This document shows, one piece after another, positions 1-11,418 of a stretch of 64,000 nt of DNA. Where the stretch lies: NCBI RefSeq assembly GCF_016802725.1, contig NC_052673.1, positions 3,974,037-4,038,036 of the forward strand. The letters are read 5' to 3'. The position numbers were made by a program, and so were the translations under genes. The stretch's first letter is position 1. The number at the start of each line of letters is the position of its first letter. The notes under the pieces were generated by a model. The model had not been told where the DNA came from and did no database searches. It worked only from the letters and a program-made list of their open reading frames with translations. The stretch comes from Solenopsis invicta (Eukaryota; Arthropoda; Insecta; Hymenoptera; Formicidae).

Positions 1-1
1 G

Positions 2-349
2 ATGAACAAAGCAGTGAAACCAACAATGGAAGCAGCAAAATCAGATCAATGGCTATATGGCGAAAAGTTTGGTGAACAGGTAAAGGAAGCAAAGTCGCTA
101 AAAAAAGCCTGCGCTAATATTAAAGCTCCTGAAAAAACTACAAATTCTCGGCAACCTCTAAGAACTTGGAATCAGGGAAATGTGAGATTCCCACCTGTCA
201 AATATCGACAGGTGGGTTATCAACGATACCAACAGAGACCGTATCAACGGAAGAATACGATTCGTTTCAAACCAAAGAACCAGAGAGCGACACACTTATC
301 AGGGAAATCTAGCAGTAGGACGACGAGCCGATCATCATCAAAGAAATAA
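2..349 (+). pseudogene. gag-like C-terminal fragment of the DIRS element
   Basis: An open frame of 115 residues runs in from the window edge. It is very basic and rich in Gln, Arg and Ser, ending in a run of Ser, Arg and Thr residues. No zinc knuckle is visible. It is assigned as the end of the gag-like protein only by position, directly upstream of the reverse transcriptase, and by composition. The true start is outside the window. DIRS gag proteins are poorly conserved, so this is an inference. Confidence 0.5.
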
Positions 350-357
350 GGGTAACG

Positions 358-1203
358 GATATAGAAGGACGCCTGCGTAATTATAAGGAAAACTGGACAG
401 CAATTACGTCAAATAGACGTATTTTAAGTTGGTTAGAAGGATACAAAATTCCATTTCAAGAAATTCCACGTCAACATAAAATTCCAATAAATAAAAATTC
501 AGAAAAACAATCAACAATAATCAAATTAGAAATTGAAACAATATTGTCTAATAAGATTATAGAAGAGTGTTCGGAAAGTAGTAGGCAGTTTATTTCATTA
601 TATTTTCTTACTAAAAAAACCGGATGGATCAAATAGATTTATATTTAATCTTAAAAAATTAAATAAATTTATAGATACAGTTTACATTTTAAAATGGAGG
701 ATATGCGATCAGTAAAGAATTTGTTAACACAAAAAGCATATATGAGTTCACTGGATTTAAAGGATGCTTATCACGTAATTCCTATACATAAAGATCATAG
801 AAAATTTTTCCGTTTCAAATTTTTCGATAAACTGTATCAATTCACTTGTCTTCCTTTTGGGCTTTCTACCAGCCCGTATATATTTACTAAGCTAATGAAA
901 CCAGTCATGAACCATCTAAGACAACGTGGAATAGTGACAGTAATATATTTAGACGATATACTTTTTATGTACAAATCTAAAGAAATTTGTCAAAGTAACA
1001 TCAATTATGCTAAAGAATTAATGGAACATCTAGGTTTTGTTATAAATTATCAGAAAAGTTCACTAGTACCTAGTCAAGAATGTACTTATTTAGGTTTTAA
1101 AATTAATTCAAATACCTTTTGTTTGGAACTAACAGATAAAAAAACAATTCAAATTGTAAAATTTATAAATCGAATTTATGAAGGAAAACAATATAGAATT
1201 TGA
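358..1203 (+). pseudogene. DIRS reverse transcriptase
   Basis: Reverse transcriptase of the DIRS/Ngaro group. The N-terminal part (358-690) is readable only with stops and shifts and includes a GRLRNY-like start of the domain. The core from 694 is open. It shows SLDLKDAYHVIPI (the first catalytic Asp), LPFGLSTSPYIFTK, and the catalytic box YLDD at 946-957, followed by LGFVINYQKS and YLGFKI. The catalytic box is intact although the gene around it is broken. The frame ends near 1203 and RNase H continues in another frame. Confidence 0.85.
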
Positions 1204-1786
1204 GATAGCAAAATTATTAGGTATATTGACGGCAGCTTGTCCGGCAATGGCATACAGTAAAGTATACGTTAAGAGATTAGGAAGAGAAAAGTTTTTGGCA
1301 TTAATACTTAATAATAATGATTTTGAAGGAAGAATGTATATAACCATGGTAGCAATAGAAGACTTACATTGGTGGAAACGTGTTGTACCATCAGGTTACA
1401 ATTCAATTAGAATTCAAAGATTTGATATAAAAATATATTCAAATTCTTCAATGACTGGTTGGGGTGCTTATTGCAACGGTATTAGAATTAGCGGGTTTTG
1501 GAGTAAGAAAGAAAGAAAGTGCCATATAAATTATCTAGAACTTAAAGCAGCCTTTTATGCGCTACAAAGCTTTGCATCCAAAATGGTTTCGTGCGAAATT
1601 CTTTTGCGATTGGACAATACAACAGCGATAGCTTACAAACAAAGCGGGAGGAATCAAGTTTCCTCACCTCAGCGAGTTAGCCCGGAAAATATGGCAATGG
1701 AGCGAAAAGAGAAAAATTTGGATCATGGCATCATATATTCCATCGGAGGAAAATATAGAGGCAAACGCAGCGTCGCGTGTTACTAA
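1178..1786 (+). pseudogene. DIRS RNase H domain
   Basis: This continues the reverse transcriptase after a frameshift near 1190. It has the RNase H signature SNSSMTGWGAYC, where the usual first Asp appears as Asn, then INYLELKAAFYAL (the Glu motif) and LRLDNTTAIAY (the second Asp). Near 1650 the frame shifts again, after which the IMASYIPSEENIEANAAS stretch lies in the next block. The loss of the first acidic residue adds to the evidence that the element is inactive. Confidence 0.8.
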
Positions 1787-2072
1787 CATTGATACCGAAT
1801 GGGAGTTATCAGATGCAATCTTTCAAAAAATTGAGAAAAGCTTTGGACCATTTACTATAGATCTTTTCGCATCAAGATTAAATAAAAAATGCAAAAAATT
1901 CTGCTCCAGATTTCCGGATCCAGATACAGTTTTTATAGATGCATTTACAATACCATGGGAAAACAAAAAAATTTATGCGTTTCCCCCTTTCTCTCTAATT
2001 TTGCTAACATTAAAGAAATTTATTTTAGACAAAGCGGAAGGCACAATTGTAGTGCCCTTATGGATCAGTTAA
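1725..2072 (+). pseudogene. DIRS methyltransferase-like domain
   Basis: The frame starts with the end of RNase H (SYIPSEENIEANAASR) and continues into the DIRS-specific block with FTIDLFASRLNKKCKKF, a PDPDTVFIDAF stretch, YAFPPFSLI and VVPLW. This block is found between RNase H and the recombinase in DIRS elements and is described as methyltransferase-like. It ends with a stop at 2070 and is then broken by the piggyBac insertion about 220 bases later. Confidence 0.75.
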
Positions 2073-2489
2073 CCTTGGTTTCCGTTATTTAAATCATTAT
2101 TATCGTCAGAACCTCTTATATTTCCTCCGAATAAGAAACTTCTATTATCTCTTTGTAGGCAAAAGACGCATCCATTAGCAATGAAACTGTCATTGATGGC
2201 AGGACAGTTATCAGGAAAGCTTTTCGGCGAAAAGGAGTCACAGAAGATTCAGTAGATATCATGCTAGATTCTATAGCACCTTCAACTTTTAACACTAAAC
2301 CTACCGACATTTTGTGTATACCTATTCCTACCGTAACCGGTCAAATGACCGGTTTCTGAAAAAATTATATTTAGTTTAATATTAATGTTGAATGGAGATA
2401 ATATATCAATTTAATAGTAAAGAAAATATAGTTTCTTTTAAAAAGAGTTAAAAATAAATTATTATTACTATATATATATATATTATACT

Positions 2490-3065
2490 TTATTCTTTTT
2501 TGCCGCATATTTTGCAAATTACATTTTCGATTGCACATTTTCCACATACGTATTTTTCACATTTTAGACAGATTTTGTTGGTTTTATTATCTTTACAGAA
2601 TCTTATTTGACAAGTTTTGCGTTTATGTGAATCTGTACTTATATTTGTAGCTGCTTTTGATGTATCTTCTTTGCCTTGCTGTTGCTCTTCTTGAAATTCA
2701 GTGGAAAGTTCTTCTGCCAATTGGAATAAAAAGTCTTGTCTCGAAATTTTTTCTCCTGTGGTTTCTTTATATAAAATCCACGCATTTATCCCGGCTAAGT
2801 CTAGGATATTGAAAAATATCTGTAGAGGCCATCTCCGAGATTTGGATTTTACAGTGTATTTCCTGGCCATTTGGTCAGTCACATCTACACCAAATTTGGT
2901 GTTATTGTAAAATGTAATTGTCTCTGGTATACAGGTATTAGTTTTTTCAATTTCTATCGATGTATGCATTGAACTGAGAATCAGTACTTTTTTATTGGGC
3001 TTACTTTTGTAAATTGTCAGAGTACAATTGTCAGATTGGTATAATTTTGTTGAAAAACGTGGCAT
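2490..3065 (-). pseudogene. piggyBac transposase, C-terminal part with Cys-rich domain
   Basis: It continues the piggyBac protein. FGVDVTDQM carries the third catalytic Asp, followed by SRRWPLQIFFNILDLAGINAWILY, typical of the family. The end is the cysteine-rich DNA-binding domain, with Cys-x2-Cys pairs (CLKCEKYVCGKC, CKICGKKE), which recognises the terminal repeats. The gap of about 90 bases to the upstream block reads as piggyBac sequence only with two frameshifts, one of them at a homopolymer. Confidence 0.9.
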
Positions 3066-3154
3066 ATTATCCTTTTTTTGTTTAGCTAGTTTTGGTAACT
3101 CCCTTTTATTTCCGCAAATAGTTCCAACAACCGTAGTTTTTTTTTGCTAAAAGT

Positions 3155-4195
3155 TTAGTCGCTAATGACACGCTTGTAAAAAAAATTGTCCATAGTTATA
3201 TTTCTTCCATGGCCTGTATATGGTTCTACTAGTTTGAGAACAATAAATTCCCCAAAGGAGACTGAAGGTTCTCTCCTTTCATCTTTTCCCAAATATGGAA
3301 AACCGTTCACAACATATTTGTTGTTTACGTCGGAAGCTAACCAGAATTTGATACCAAATTTATCCGGTTTATTGGGCATGTACTGAGTAAATCTACACCT
3401 AGCTTTTGTTGGAAATAATTGTTCATCGACAGTAAGATATGGTCCTGGTTTATAACAGATTTGACTATTTTCAATGAACTTGTACCATACTGTAGAAATC
3501 AAAGCAAATTTATCGGTTTGTAAGCGCTGGCTTCGTTGATTTTTGTCATTAAACCGAATAAATCTCATAATTTCTGTAAAGCTATTTCTGCTCATAGTTT
3601 TTGAGAAAAATGCAGGACCCCATTTTTTATTCCATAAATATGATATATCTAAATTTTTAGCCTCATATGCGCCACGTGCATATAGAAGTGCAATAAATGT
3701 ATATAACTTTGCAATACTTAGATTCCATTTAGTTCCCAACACTCGAAATGCTTCTGCTTCTGTGCACTTTCTTATATGTTCCATTGTATGATGATCAATA
3801 ATCAGAGAAAATGCCGTCCTTACCTTACCTTTCATAATATTTCGTTTAGCATATCCTGTTGGTCCTGATGTATCTCTAAAAATATTATGAATCTGTGCTC
3901 TTCCAGGTTTAGAGCCTTCTTTTATTTCTTGCCAAATAGTTCCATCAGTAGCGGTTTCGATTAGCTCTTCTTCATTTTCACTTTCGAAACTAATTACAAA
4001 TCTCATTTTCTTTTGTCCTCTACGTATATTCAAAATATTCTCCTCGTCATAATCTGTATCTGAATCATTGTCAGATAAATCATAATTTTGTGTTTTGTCT
4101 TCAATGTCAGAAATTTCCTGGTCATCTTCTGAACACTCTTCATCAATATTATTTATTTTGTCTAACAATTTGATATTTTTTGAATGTCTCGACAT
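3155..4195 (-). pseudogene. piggyBac transposase, N-terminal and core part
   Basis: DDE_Tnp_1_7-type transposase. The start at 4195 is followed by an acidic N-terminal region (EEC, EDDQE, DSDTDYDEE), usual for piggyBac. The core shows the RNSFTEIMRFIRFNDK block, GPYLTVDEQLFPTK with the first catalytic Asp, KFGIKFW, PYLGKDERR and ITMDNFF with the second Asp. The frame is lost just after the second Asp near 3175, in an A-rich run. The rest of the protein lies in the next block on the same strand, reached through two small frameshifts. Otherwise the sequence is close to complete for the family (about 570-600 residues). Confidence 0.9.
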
Positions 4196-4952
4196 TTTTG
4201 ATGACTAATAAAAGATAAAAACTAAAATGTAAAAATGTAAATGTAAAAATATAAAAAAAGGATGAAAGACAAAATATAAAACTTACTACAGTGTTGTTAG
4301 TTTTATTCACTTTTATCAAAAAGACAGCTACTATTTTTGAAGTATATCTGCGAGAAAACAGTTAGGCGTCCTCTCCAGCCACGGCTTTATTTATTTACAA
4401 TCTTATACAGAGTCCGGATCTCGATGCAGTTTTCCCCACTCCGAAAGCTGTGCGCTGCCCGCGGCCGCCGCGGAAACCAGGGTGACGGTGTAAGAGTAAA
4501 CATAGCAAGCAGGACGTCATCACGTGCAATCCTTCTTCTCGCGGCGCGCGGCGCTTGGAGTTGAAAAACGGCCGAAATCCGGACTCTGCTCATAGTTGCT
4601 CCTTCAGATCATGTATAATTATTACGTTTTCAGCTAAAGTCATGCCACACACTTATTTATTATTTGTAATTACTATATAGCTTTTGAATTGAGTCTTTTG
4701 AAAGAGTACCATTACAAAAATATATAAATCATTCAACCGGTCAAATGACCGGTCGTGGTAGGTAAGCCAGGTTACAAATTTTTCTCAGAAAATAAACAAT
4801 AAGAAAAAAAATGAATATTGAAAAATTCATTCTTTATATATTATAAGAAAAGTCGTGAAGTTTAATGGCGATGCAACAACGTTGTATGTATGAAATTTTA
4901 AACAAAAGTTTAAAAACGGTCATTTGACCGGTCGCGGTAGGTTTAGTGTTAA

Positions 4953-5817
4953 ACAATACAAAAGCGCTTTAAACTATGGATGAAGTTCGCGGTAAAACAC
5001 AAACTCGATGCGTTTAATGCAACAACTACATCTATTCTAACGTTTTTAACTAAAAGATTTAAAGAAGGCGCAGATTATAGTACCTTAAACACCACCAGAT
5101 CGGCGATCGCTCTTATTTCATTATACAATGTTTTACAGGATGGACTTATTGTACGTTTTCTTAAAGGTATTTATAGGAAAAACCCGATAAGACCTAAATA
5201 TGCTTCAACATGGGACATTACCCTAGTGTTAACATACATCGAAGAGCTTCCGCCTCTAAGTCAATTGAGTTTTAAGGAAACAGCAGAAAAAATAGCGATG
5301 TTATTAGCATTGACGATTGCGCATCGGTTACAGACGTTAACGCTGATTTGTATTGAAAATATTCATGTTTCAACAAAAGGCTTAACCATAAAAGTACCAG
5401 ATTTAATTAAAACGTCTAAGCCAGGAAATTTTCAGCCAGAACTTTATTTTTCATATTTTAAAGAAAAACCAAAGTTATGTACAGCATCAACTATTTTAGA
5501 ATATTTCAAATATACAAAAGGTTTAGAAATAATAATAAATCAAGATTGTTAATATCTACGGTAAAATCATATGGCGCGGTAAGTGCGCAGACTATTGGGC
5601 ATTGGATTAAAGCTTTACTAAATAGAGCAGGTATAGATACGAAACAGTTTTCTGCGTATAGTACACGGCATGCGGCCGTATCTGCTGCTTTTAAAAAAGG
5701 GGTAGATATAACTACAATACGGCGTACAGTAGGTTGGTCTGCTCAATCACAAACAAGTTTTATAATAAGCCGATGCAAACATCGAACAATGAGTTTATTC
5801 AGGCAATTTTAGAATAA
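4953..5817 (+). pseudogene. DIRS tyrosine recombinase
   Basis: Integrase of the lambda/YR type. The open frame from 4980 holds the N-terminal SAM-like region and the first half of the catalytic domain (MLLALTIAHRLQTLTLI, which includes an Arg). A frameshift near 5520 leads to the second half: IGHWIKALL, FSAYSTRHAAVSAAF and VGWSAQSQTSF. Directly before the catalytic tyrosine a further one-base shift occurs. In the shifted frame the Phe-Tyr-Asn motif and a plausible end at 5817 are found. Three breaks, so inactive. Confidence 0.85.
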
Positions 5818-5968
5818 TTTTAATATTTATATATATACATATTTTTTGTTTGCGAGTTATAATACTAAGATAGATATTTAAGATCGTTCCTATTCTTTAG
5901 ACATAACTGTAAAATTTTGTTTGTCAGTACAAATAATTAAAATTTTTAGAGTTGTCGTATTCGCTAAA

Positions 5969-6366
5969 CATCTACACTTGTTATCATCGAGAACGAGACG
6001 CATAGTGTAATTGAAGGGTCAAACGAGCCCGCCGAAGACGGGCGAAGTTCGACCCCAATTATACGAAGCGTCTCGTTCGAAGATGATCCTTTTCCCACCC
6101 CAATATTACTAACCCAAGTGCATTACCCCCCCCCCCCAAAAAAACGACAACTCTTAATTTTCTAAAAGATATGGCGAGGATGGCGCAAGGAACCAGCGGC
6201 CTCGGCAGGCCGCCGGCAGCGCCATCTCTCTTTTTCTACGCTCTGAACGTTGTGAGATTTTGAGGACACGGACATCTACACTTGTTATCATCTTCGAACG
6301 AGACGCTTCGTATAATTGGGGTCGAACTTCGCCCGTCTTCGGCGGGCTTGACCCTTCAATTATTAA
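5969..6366. repeat. Pair of strong foldback hairpins in opposite orientation
   Basis: A sequence of about 80 bases from 6001 to 6083 forms an imperfect hairpin: CGAGACGC at one end pairs with GCGTCTCG at the other, with an apical GCCCG/CGGGC stem. The reverse complement of the same hairpin lies at 6297-6362. Both copies are preceded by the same direct-repeat leader, ACATCTACACTTGTTATCAT, at 5969 and 6271. A second, weaker inverted pair (AGAGTTGTCGT at 5950 and its complement at 6146) lies inside. The block sits between the DIRS element and the TTAA that starts the next piggyBac. It could be a foldback element or DIRS terminal repeats. Confidence 0.7.
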
Positions 6367-7101
6367 CACTAGAAGGACCATTGTAGCAATTTTGTTACAT
6401 TTCCGTTTTTAAAGTATTGTCAGTTGTAAACGCAATAAGGCTGAAGGACATAATTTCTTGACTTCTCATCACATAATGCTAAATATATGTTAGCTCAAAA
6501 TCATTGAGACAGCTCTTTTTGTTTTTGAGAAATGACTAAAGATACCTAATATGGCCAATGTACCACCTTTGGTACATGTTTATTACTGTTACTGGCCTTC
6601 TTTCCCTGTTCTTGCGTATTTTTTTTTCGAACTGTATATTTCCACTTTCTCAAGCCAACTGAATGGATTATCTCATGACTGGATCAGTTTATTTTGGGAG
6701 AATATCTCCAATGTGCAAAGACATTGCTAAGGTTGATGGCTTGCAGTGTTGCTTGCGGAATCCACGCGTTAGGCCTGTATCATTTTGTATTTCAATATGA
6801 GTATTACCACCTCAGCTCTTTATTAACGCGTTATTTAGTTCGTTTTGCAATCTCAGTTATCGTGGTTTGAATTGTCATCTTATCCCTTTTTGTCGCGGGT
6901 AGGATGACGTCATCAAGTAAACACATCTCTCCTATATCCTCACCCTTTTTTTGTTCTGCTTCGCAATATTATTGCCGCATTGTCTACGCATGTTCTGATG
7001 CATGTTCAATCATGTCAGCGAGAAAGATGGAAACGCAAGATAAGTCATTATGTCGCGTCGCAAGGGGCTTTCGCCCAAAGAAGTAATTGCTAAACTAAAT
7101 A

Positions 7102-8395
7102 ACAGTGGGTGTATAACTTAATTTGGTCCATTTTTTGCTTGAAAAACGCATTTATTTGAACGATAAAATGAATTAATACCTTATTCAAAGTATTGTCCAT
7201 TGCTAGCCACTACTTTTTCTCATCTTTCTGGCATTTTATGGATTTAGTTGCGGAAGAAGCGTTTATCTTTTGAAGCCAAGAATGAATCGAGCCAATTTTT
7301 GATATCCTGTTCTGAAGTAAAGCGTATTCCAGTCAAAGCGTTCTACATCAATGGCAACAAATGGTAGTCGAAAGGTGGCAAGATCTCAGCTATAAGATAG
7401 TTAAACCAGAACTTCCCATCCGCTATTTTCCAAATAGTTTTTAATCGGAAGCAACATAAGGCCGAGCGTTGTCATGGTGAAAGATTATAGACTCGTGTTT
7501 GGTCGCATATTCTGGACGTTTTTCGGCTATAGCTTACTTTAAGCGGATTAATTGTTGCCTGTAGAAGTCTCCCGTGGTGGTTTGACCAGGTTTTAGCAGC
7601 TTATAGTGGATCACATTCTATTGATCCCACCAAATATAGACCATTACCTTGGCATCATGGATATTTGGCTTTGTCTTTGATTTTCCCGGTTGGTCAGGCT
7701 TTACATACAATTTTTTGCGTTTTGAGTTGTCGTAGTGAATCCATTTTTCGTCCCCGGTAATGATTCGATGCAGAAAAGACTTCTTTTTGTACCGTTCAAA
7801 CAATGTTTTGGACATACAAAATTGTCGACCGATATCTCTCGGTTTCAATTCGTATGGGACCAATTTCCTTGCTTTCGGATGTATCCCGCGGTTTTGAGTC
7901 GTTTCGAAATAGCTTATTGAGTAACTTCCAATGCGAGCTCTTCTTGCATTTGACACAAATCTTGATCGAGTAATATTTCTAATTCTTCATCTTCAAACTT
8001 TTTCGGTTGACCCGAACGCTCTTTGTCTTCAACACTAAGATCACCACTTTTAAATTGTCGAAACCATTCTCTGCAAGATTTATCCGATAGTGCAGATTTA
8101 CCATACACTTCGACAAGCATTGGATGCGCTTCAACTGCACTTTTCTTCCAATTAAAACAAAAAATTAAAACTTCTCGTAAATAGTGCTTGTTTGGAACAA
8201 AACTTGACATTTTCAACGCAGTAAAAATTAAATTTGTGGTGCAAAACTCAAAGGTTTGTAAATTTTTACAACAATATTTGGTTAACAGATGTTGACACTT
8301 CACAGTACACCGAAAATCAGTTGTCGCCATCAATCATTCATAGCACCTAAAGCCGTTTTTTGAAAACGGACTGAACTAAGTTGTACACCCAATAT
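7102..8395 (-). mobile_element. mariner (mauritiana-like) inserted in the second piggyBac
   Basis: TA dinucleotides at 7100-7101 and 8396-8397 flank terminal inverted repeats sharing TGGGTGTAYAACTTARTT near both ends. Size is 1294 bp. The insertion interrupts the piggyBac reading frame directly after its codon for Asn in IAKLN, and the piggyBac frame resumes exactly after the right TA. Confidence 0.9.
7360..8271 (-). pseudogene. mariner transposase (mauritiana-like)
   Basis: The protein begins with MSSFVPNKHYLREVLIFCF at about 8208, very like the start of Mos1-type transposases. The paired helix-turn-helix region (CREWFRQFKSGDLSVEDKERSGQPKKF) follows. After a frameshift near 7930 come RKKSFLHRIITGDEKWIHYDN with the first Asp and VMVYIWWDQ. 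A degraded C-terminal part shows HHDNARPY (second Asp) near 7465 and DYHLL (third Asp) near 7385. Several stops and shifts are present. It is intronless as usual and inactive. Confidence 0.85.
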
Positions 8396-10489
8396 TAGTG
8401 AGTTTGATTCAGAAGGACCTTTTGAAGAATCATGAGTGTAGTGCTGATGATACTTTGGATAGTGATTATTGCTTCCAGAAGGAAACCGAATCTTTCAACA
8501 AAAAGATTTCGAAGACGAAGTTACAAGTGACTCACCTGTAACTGTGCTTGCAAAAAAAACTGAAATAGGTCATTATTTACGCAATTGTACACTTTTGATT
8601 TTGACAAAATTTATAAACATATGTTTGGCTCTAAACGGCAAAGAAGCAGCAACTCGCAGGGTCCCTGAACAAACAGGCAACTCACTGAGCACACAAATAA
8701 AAGGTTTTTCAGACGCAGTAAATGGACATTCGCCATTGAGACTGTATTGCCTTATGTTATTATTTTTGCTCTTATCGATACAGGTGGCAAACGTGTCCGT
8801 TACAGTAGCAAATCAAGAAATGAGGATACTCCGCGATAAGAAGACATCGCCGCAAGTTCTTCTAGTCATCCACTAGCTGTTGGCTTTGTCGTTACTAGTC
8901 CCGACGGATCGCAATGGACTATCATACATCCAGGAATAACCAACGTAAGAAAACGTGTTCAACAAAACGTGTTTTGTGACAAAAGGGGTTCTTATCCATA
9001 TGCCAAAAAATATCTTGATCTTGGATCACCTGCTAGTTTTTGGCGTTTGATTATCACGGACAAAATTCTGAAACGTATCCAAAAGTGCACTGAGAAAAAA
9101 AACTAGAAAGCAGCTGCTAGAGAAACAGAAAAATACTAATGAAGATCTAATTGGTCCATGACGCTTGAAGAGATCGAGGCCCTTATAAGCATTATGTACA
9201 TCCACAAAGCCAATAAAATGAAAAATATGCATTTTAAGAGTCTCTGATCAAAAGATTATGGTTTACCCATTGTGATCGAAACGATGTCTAGAAACCGGAC
9301 AATGGAAATACTTCAATATTTACGCTTTGATTTGAAGACGCGGTTAGAAAGGTTGGAAACTGACAAATTTGCTCATATATTTGAAGTATGGAACACATTT
9401 ATTGGTAACTGCCAGTTATCTTATGTGCCAGGTCCTTACCTTGTTGTCGATGAGTAATTATTTCCATCAAAGGCCCGATATGCGTTCACTCAGTACATCT
9501 CATCAAAATGATGAGATTTTGATATGTTTGGGCAGAAATTTTGGATCATTGTCGATAAGGATTCAAAGTACATGTTGAACGCATTTCCTTATCTGGGGAA
9601 AGACGAGCAACGCCCCGCGTGCTCTTGACTATCTGACTACGTCGTAGAAAAATTTTCCTTTCCATACTTAAACAAATGTTGCAACATCACACGTGACAAC
9701 TTCTTCACATCGGTAATCCTGGCAATAAAATTTTAGTCAAATTCAACCAGTTTAATTGGAACGATGAACAAGATTAGAAGAAAGGTGCCGCTAGCTGCGA
9801 AAACACCAAAATAATCTTATTACCTTATTATTGCAAAACGAGCAAACATGATTCTCACTGTCTGTAAAGGAAAAAAACTACAAAAAAAGTATGTCATCAT
9901 ATTGAGCACTCTGCATCCGGACGTGTCCATTGGTGCCTACTCGAAGAAAAGGCCTGAAACTATAAAATGTTACAATCAGACAAAGTACGGCATCGATGTT
10001 ATCGACGCGATGGTGATAAGGTACTCGGTCAAAGCTAACTCTCAAAGGTGGTCTATACACAGTTTTTACAATATGCTGGACTTAGCTGGGATCAATTCTT
10101 GGGTATTGTACAAGAAGTGTACTTCCGCAAAAATAACTAGAATAAACTATCTGAGAGAACTTAGACAAGCACTTACCATGGTTCAACAAAGATCCCAACT
10201 TTTGTCAGATGATGTAGTTGACAGTTCATAACCGGAAACGACTAGACGTCATTGTCAAGTGCATAAGTAGTGTGGACTTAGTGTCAAAAGTGCCAACAAG
10301 TGCGCAATCTGCAAAAAAATTACATGCAAACAGTGTGTCGGTAAAACATGTTACTTTTGTTTAGATTGTGTTCAAAATAAAAAGTCAAAGTAGTTAGACA
10401 ACTTACTTGAAACATAATCGAAAATGTTTTATTATTTTTGTTCCTTTTGCGCAATTTTCCGTGACAAAGTTTTGACGTGCCATTGTTTC

Positions 10490-10687
10490 TGTTGCCGCCA
10501 GGACTAAGAGAGTACACTCTACTGTACTCTGAGAGTGCAACACAGATAGAGCGACCAAGCACACGCAGCTACACATGTTATAGTCAAATCTCTTTCAGCT
10601 CGTGTATTATCTATTATTCATAAATAAAGCGTATCAGTTATAGACAAAAGAGAGATCTTCTATTTTCCCGAAGTAAAGAACATAACA
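10490..10687 (+). repeat. 5' LTR of the Gypsy element
   Basis: Begins TGTTGCCGCC and ends AACATAACA. It contains an AATAAA signal near 10624. The next bases, GTGGCGACGAGG from 10688, include the TGG expected at the start of a primer binding site, although I cannot assign the tRNA. Confidence 0.93.
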
Positions 10688-10784
10688 GTGGCGACGAGGA
10701 AAAAGTTATAGAGATAATATCGGTCACATTTCTACACATAACCTCTATTACCATTTCGGACATAAAGAAGCCCTCCTAGCCTTC

Positions 10785-11417
10785 ATGAAACAGCAACAAG
10801 AGCAAATGAAGGCACAACAAGAATTTTTTGTTCAACAACAAAATGATCTCGCGGCTCAGCTTTCTCAAGTTTTGCATCATCAACCATAACCTCACAAAAA
10901 GAGATAAAAACAGAATCACTCGCAAGCGGTATTCCGGAATTCGTTTATGATCCCGATAATGGATTGACATTTGATGCATGGTTTGTACGCTATAAAGAAT
11001 TATTCAATGTCGACGCGAAAGATTTTGACGATGATGCCAAGGTAAGATTATTGTTGCGTAAATTAAACACATCATGTCACAAGCAATATGTTGACTATAT
11101 CCTTCCTTGAGAGCCAAAGAATTTCATTTTAAAAGACACAGTTACAAAGCTCAAGCAAATGTTCGGGAAAAAAATCTCACTATTTAATCAACGGTACAAT
11201 TGCATGAATACCGTAAAAGCTTCTTATGAAGATTTTGTCGCTTACGCAGCTCAAATAAACAAGAAATGCAAAGAGTTTCAAATTTCTAAAATAACTGCAA
11301 ATTAATTTAAATGCTTAAATTTATTTGTGGATTACGCTCTTCCAGCGATGCTGACATTCGTATAAAACTTCTCAATCTTATTGATTCCAAACCAGATACT
11401 CTCTCTCTTTAGGATCT
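10785..11417 (+). pseudogene. Gypsy gag, N-terminal and capsid-like part
   Basis: A Gln-rich start (MKQQQEQMKAQQEFFVQQQ) is followed, after stops, by the capsid-like block with TFDAWFVRYKELFNVDAKDFDDDAKVRLLLRKL and FEDFVAYAAQIN-like sequence. This pattern is usual for gag of arthropod Gypsy elements. It is cut by the mariner at 11419 inside the capsid end (IDSKPDTLSL). Several stops are present. Confidence 0.75.
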
Positions 11418-11418
11418 A

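Larger units (their letters stand above)
2293..4948 (-). mobile_element. piggyBac element with TTAA duplications, inserted in the DIRS element
   Basis: The element is flanked by TTAA at 2289-2292 and 4949-4952. Its ends are a perfect 13-bp inverted repeat, CACTAAACCTACC. Each end carries an 18-bp near-palindrome (ACCGGTCAAATGACCGGT or a close variant) at 2336-2353 and 4916-4932, and a further internal copy lies at 4736-4753 with the adjoining GGTAGG. The transposase lies on the minus strand. Length is 2656 bp. The clean ends and the few frameshifts suggest a fairly recent insertion. Confidence 0.95.
1..5817 (+). mobile_element. DIRS-type tyrosine-recombinase retrotransposon, 5'-truncated and interrupted
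   Basis: The blocks run in DIRS order: a basic gag-like end, reverse transcriptase, RNase H, a methyltransferase-like domain with a DLFAS motif, and a tyrosine recombinase. A piggyBac at 2293-4948 splits it. Removing the piggyBac and one TTAA makes the recombinase reading continue across the junction, apart from a one-base shift near 4975. The 5' end lies outside the window. All domains carry frameshifts or stops, so it is dead. DIRS elements integrate through a circular intermediate without target duplications, so no duplication is expected. I did not recognise the inverted or split terminal repeats with certainty. The hairpins after 5969 could be remnants of them. Confidence 0.85.
7050..10392 (+). 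pseudogene. Decayed piggyBac transposase
   Basis: Recognisable blocks on the + strand are the N-terminus at 7050-7099, the core from 9160 (TLEEIEALISIMYIHKAN), SRNRTMEILQYLRFD, GPYLVVDE with the first Asp followed by a stop, NITRDNFFTS near 9685 with the second Asp, and YGIDVIDAM with the third Asp in the open stretch 9848-10231. The last is followed by DLAGINSWVLYKK. The Cys-rich tail (CAICKKITCKQC, CYFCLDC) is readable at 10300-10390. The part 8440-9160 is strongly degraded. Many stops and shifts make it much older than the piggyBac at 2293. Confidence 0.85.
6367..10485 (+). mobile_element. Second piggyBac element, decayed, split by a mariner
   Basis: The probable left end is TTAA (6363-6366) followed by CACTAGAAGGACC. 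The transposase begins at ATG 7050 (MSRRKGLSPKEVIAKL), is cut by the mariner at 7100, continues at 8398 in the same frame, and ends with a Cys-rich domain near 10390. Beyond 10489 a Gypsy element is inserted, so the 3' flank may resume at 16377. I could not find the matching right terminal repeat there, so the 3' limit is open. Confidence 0.75.
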
